Assembly: GCA_903883985.1 (NCBI GenBank)
Contig: CAISDD010000102.1
Coordinates: forward strand, 1-7,178
Direction of reading: 5' to 3'
DNA from: an uncultured Pseudomonadota bacterium
GTDB taxonomy: Bacteria > Pseudomonadota > Gammaproteobacteria > Burkholderiales > Thiobacillaceae
DNA: 7,178 bases
The notes under the pieces were generated by a model. That model had not been told where the DNA came from, searched no databases, and saw only the letters and a list, made by a program, of their open reading frames with translations. Each line of letters opens with the position of its first letter. The stretch's first letter is position 1. The translations under genes and the position numbers were made by a program. Positions 6,233 through 7,178 of this stretch are shown here, piece after piece.

Positions 6233-7178
6233 CTATTTGGTCGTGTAGGTAAACACGCCATCCCACTCGGGGGGTGGCGGATTGAAGCGGAAGTGAGTAA
6301 CGCGATCGAGATAGACCTGGTAGAGCTTGCGTTGGCTGATCTTGCCCAGTTGCATCAGCCTGATTTCGGATTCGTCCCAGCGGCGCGCCAGGTAATCTGC
6401 GTAGGCAGCCTCGAACAGATCCGCTTCCTTCAGCCGTTCCGGCGGCAGTGCCGCGGTCTCGCCCAGGGGTTCGTAGATGGCCACCGGGATATCCTTGCCC
6501 TTGACCCGGACGCGGTCGATCATCTGAAAGCTCAGGTCCGGGCACTCGGCGCGGGTGGATTCGCCGACCAGCACGCCGACGCCATATTGTCGGGTGAGGG
6601 CTTCCAGGCGCGAGGCCAGGTTCACCGCATCGGCCATGACCGTGTAGGCCATGCGGAACTCGGAGCCCATGTTGCCCACGCTCATACGGCCGGTGTTGAC
6701 GCCGACCCCGATCTTTACCGCCGGCCAGCCGCGCGCTTCCAGATGCGGATTGAGTTCCAGCAGACCTTTCTGCATCGCCAGAGCGGCCAGCACGGCATCG
6801 CGAGCGTGGTGATCGTCGCTCATGGGCGCGCCCCAGAAGGCCATGACCGCGTCACCGATATACTTGTCTATGGTGCCGCGTCCCTCCTGGACGATCCTTG
6901 TCATGGCGGACAGGTAGAGGTTTAGCATGTCGGCCAGCTGTGCGGCTTCGAGTTTCTCCGAGATGCTGGTGAAGCCAACGATGTCGGAAAATAGGACGGT
7001 CATGATCTTGGATTCGCCGCGCAGGCTATAGCGGGCCGGATCCTTGGCCATTTCGTCGACCAGTTCCGGCGGGATGTATTGCCCGAACAGCTTGGTGATC
7101 TGCGCCTTGGATCGCGCCTCGACGAAGAAGCCAACACTCATGTTGAGCACGAACAGCCCGAGCACGGCCAACAAGGAG
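6233..7178 (-). CDS. Membrane-linked class III adenylate cyclase, C-terminal part (5' end outside the window)
   Basis: The visible 314 or so residues hold the catalytic end of a class III nucleotide cyclase, which makes cAMP from ATP. Counting from the codon at 7174, a hydrophobic helix (about 1-18, LAVLGLFVLNMSVGFFVE) leads through a linker with FGQYIPPELVDEM into the cyclase domain (about 55-235). Catalytic residues are complete: metal-binding Asp64 (LFSDIVGFTS) and Asp108 (DKYIGDAVMAFWGAP), and transition-state Asn185 and Arg189 (VNLASRLE). Purine-selecting residues are Lys104 and Thr178, the Lys/Thr pair of class IIIb adenylate cyclases rather than the Glu/Cys of guanylate cyclases. The usual Gly before Asp in the (V/I)-x-GDAVN turn is Ala181. 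The tail ending PPPPEWDGVFTYTTK is typical of cyclases with an extracytoplasmic CHASE2 sensor, so such a domain probably lies upstream, out of view. The frame is open to the window edge, so the TTG at 7174 is not taken as a start. Confidence 0.92.
   Translation of the reverse strand, partial: SLLAVLGLFVLNMSVGFFVEARSKAQITKLFGQYIPPELVDEMAKDPARYSLRGESKIMTVLFSDIVGFTSISEKLEAAQLADMLNLYLSAMTRIVQEGRGTIDKYIGDAVMAFWGAPMSDDHHARDAVLAALAMQKGLLELNPHLEARGWPAVKIGVGVNTGRMSVGNMGSEFRMAYTVMADAVNLASRLEALTRQYGVGVLVGESTRAECPDLSFQMIDRVRVKGKDIPVAIYEPLGETAALPPERLKEADLFEAAYADYLARRWDESEIRLMQLGKISQRKLYQVYLDRVTHFRFNPPPPEWDGVFTYTTK

Noticed and set aside
6219..6545. N-terminal extension of the phosphodiesterase frame up to 6545
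   Set aside because: It overlaps the conserved end of the cyclase in another frame, shows no family similarity, and a strong ribosome site precedes the GTG at 6218.
6293..6925. 210-codon plus-strand frame opposite the cyclase
   Set aside because: Runs antisense through all the cyclase catalytic motifs and has no recognisable domain.

Overview
The window is G+C-rich, densely coded bacterial DNA. The scpA-scpB-rluB order, the proteobacterial-type 5'-nucleotidase and the class III cyclase with its matching class II phosphodiesterase suggest a Proteobacterium, most likely a betaproteobacterium. That assignment is inference from gene content. There is no rRNA, tRNA, CRISPR array, insertion sequence or phage gene.

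Layout from left to right. (1) The 3' end of a plus-strand gene for a membrane protein with MscS-family-like TM-helix repeats (to 320). (2) A minus-strand housekeeping cluster read from 2752 down to 352: scpA, scpB (overlapping scpA by 20 bp) and rluB, covering chromosome condensation and 23S rRNA pseudouridylation. (3) A divergent intergenic region of about 210 bp (2753-2962). (4) A large plus-strand gene (2963-5530) for a secreted UshA-like metallophosphatase/5'-nucleotidase of 855 residues. Its signal peptide core is built from five 15-bp repeats, and about 225 residues follow the usual nucleotidase C-terminal domain. (5) A convergent minus-strand pair: a metallo-beta-lactamase-fold cyclic-nucleotide phosphodiesterase (6218-5457), preceded by only 14 bp by a membrane-linked class III adenylate cyclase whose 5' end lies beyond the window (7178-6233).

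The cyclase and phosphodiesterase look like a two-gene operon that makes and destroys the same second messenger, probably cAMP. The nucleotidase converges on this pair, and its last 74 bp are antisense to the end of the phosphodiesterase gene. A GC-rich hairpin abuts the phosphodiesterase stop codon. Nothing here is a wholly unknown system. The parts most worth a second look are the cyclase/phosphodiesterase pair and the atypical nucleotidase: repeat-built signal peptide, missing GGDG-type loop, extra C-terminal domain and antisense tail.
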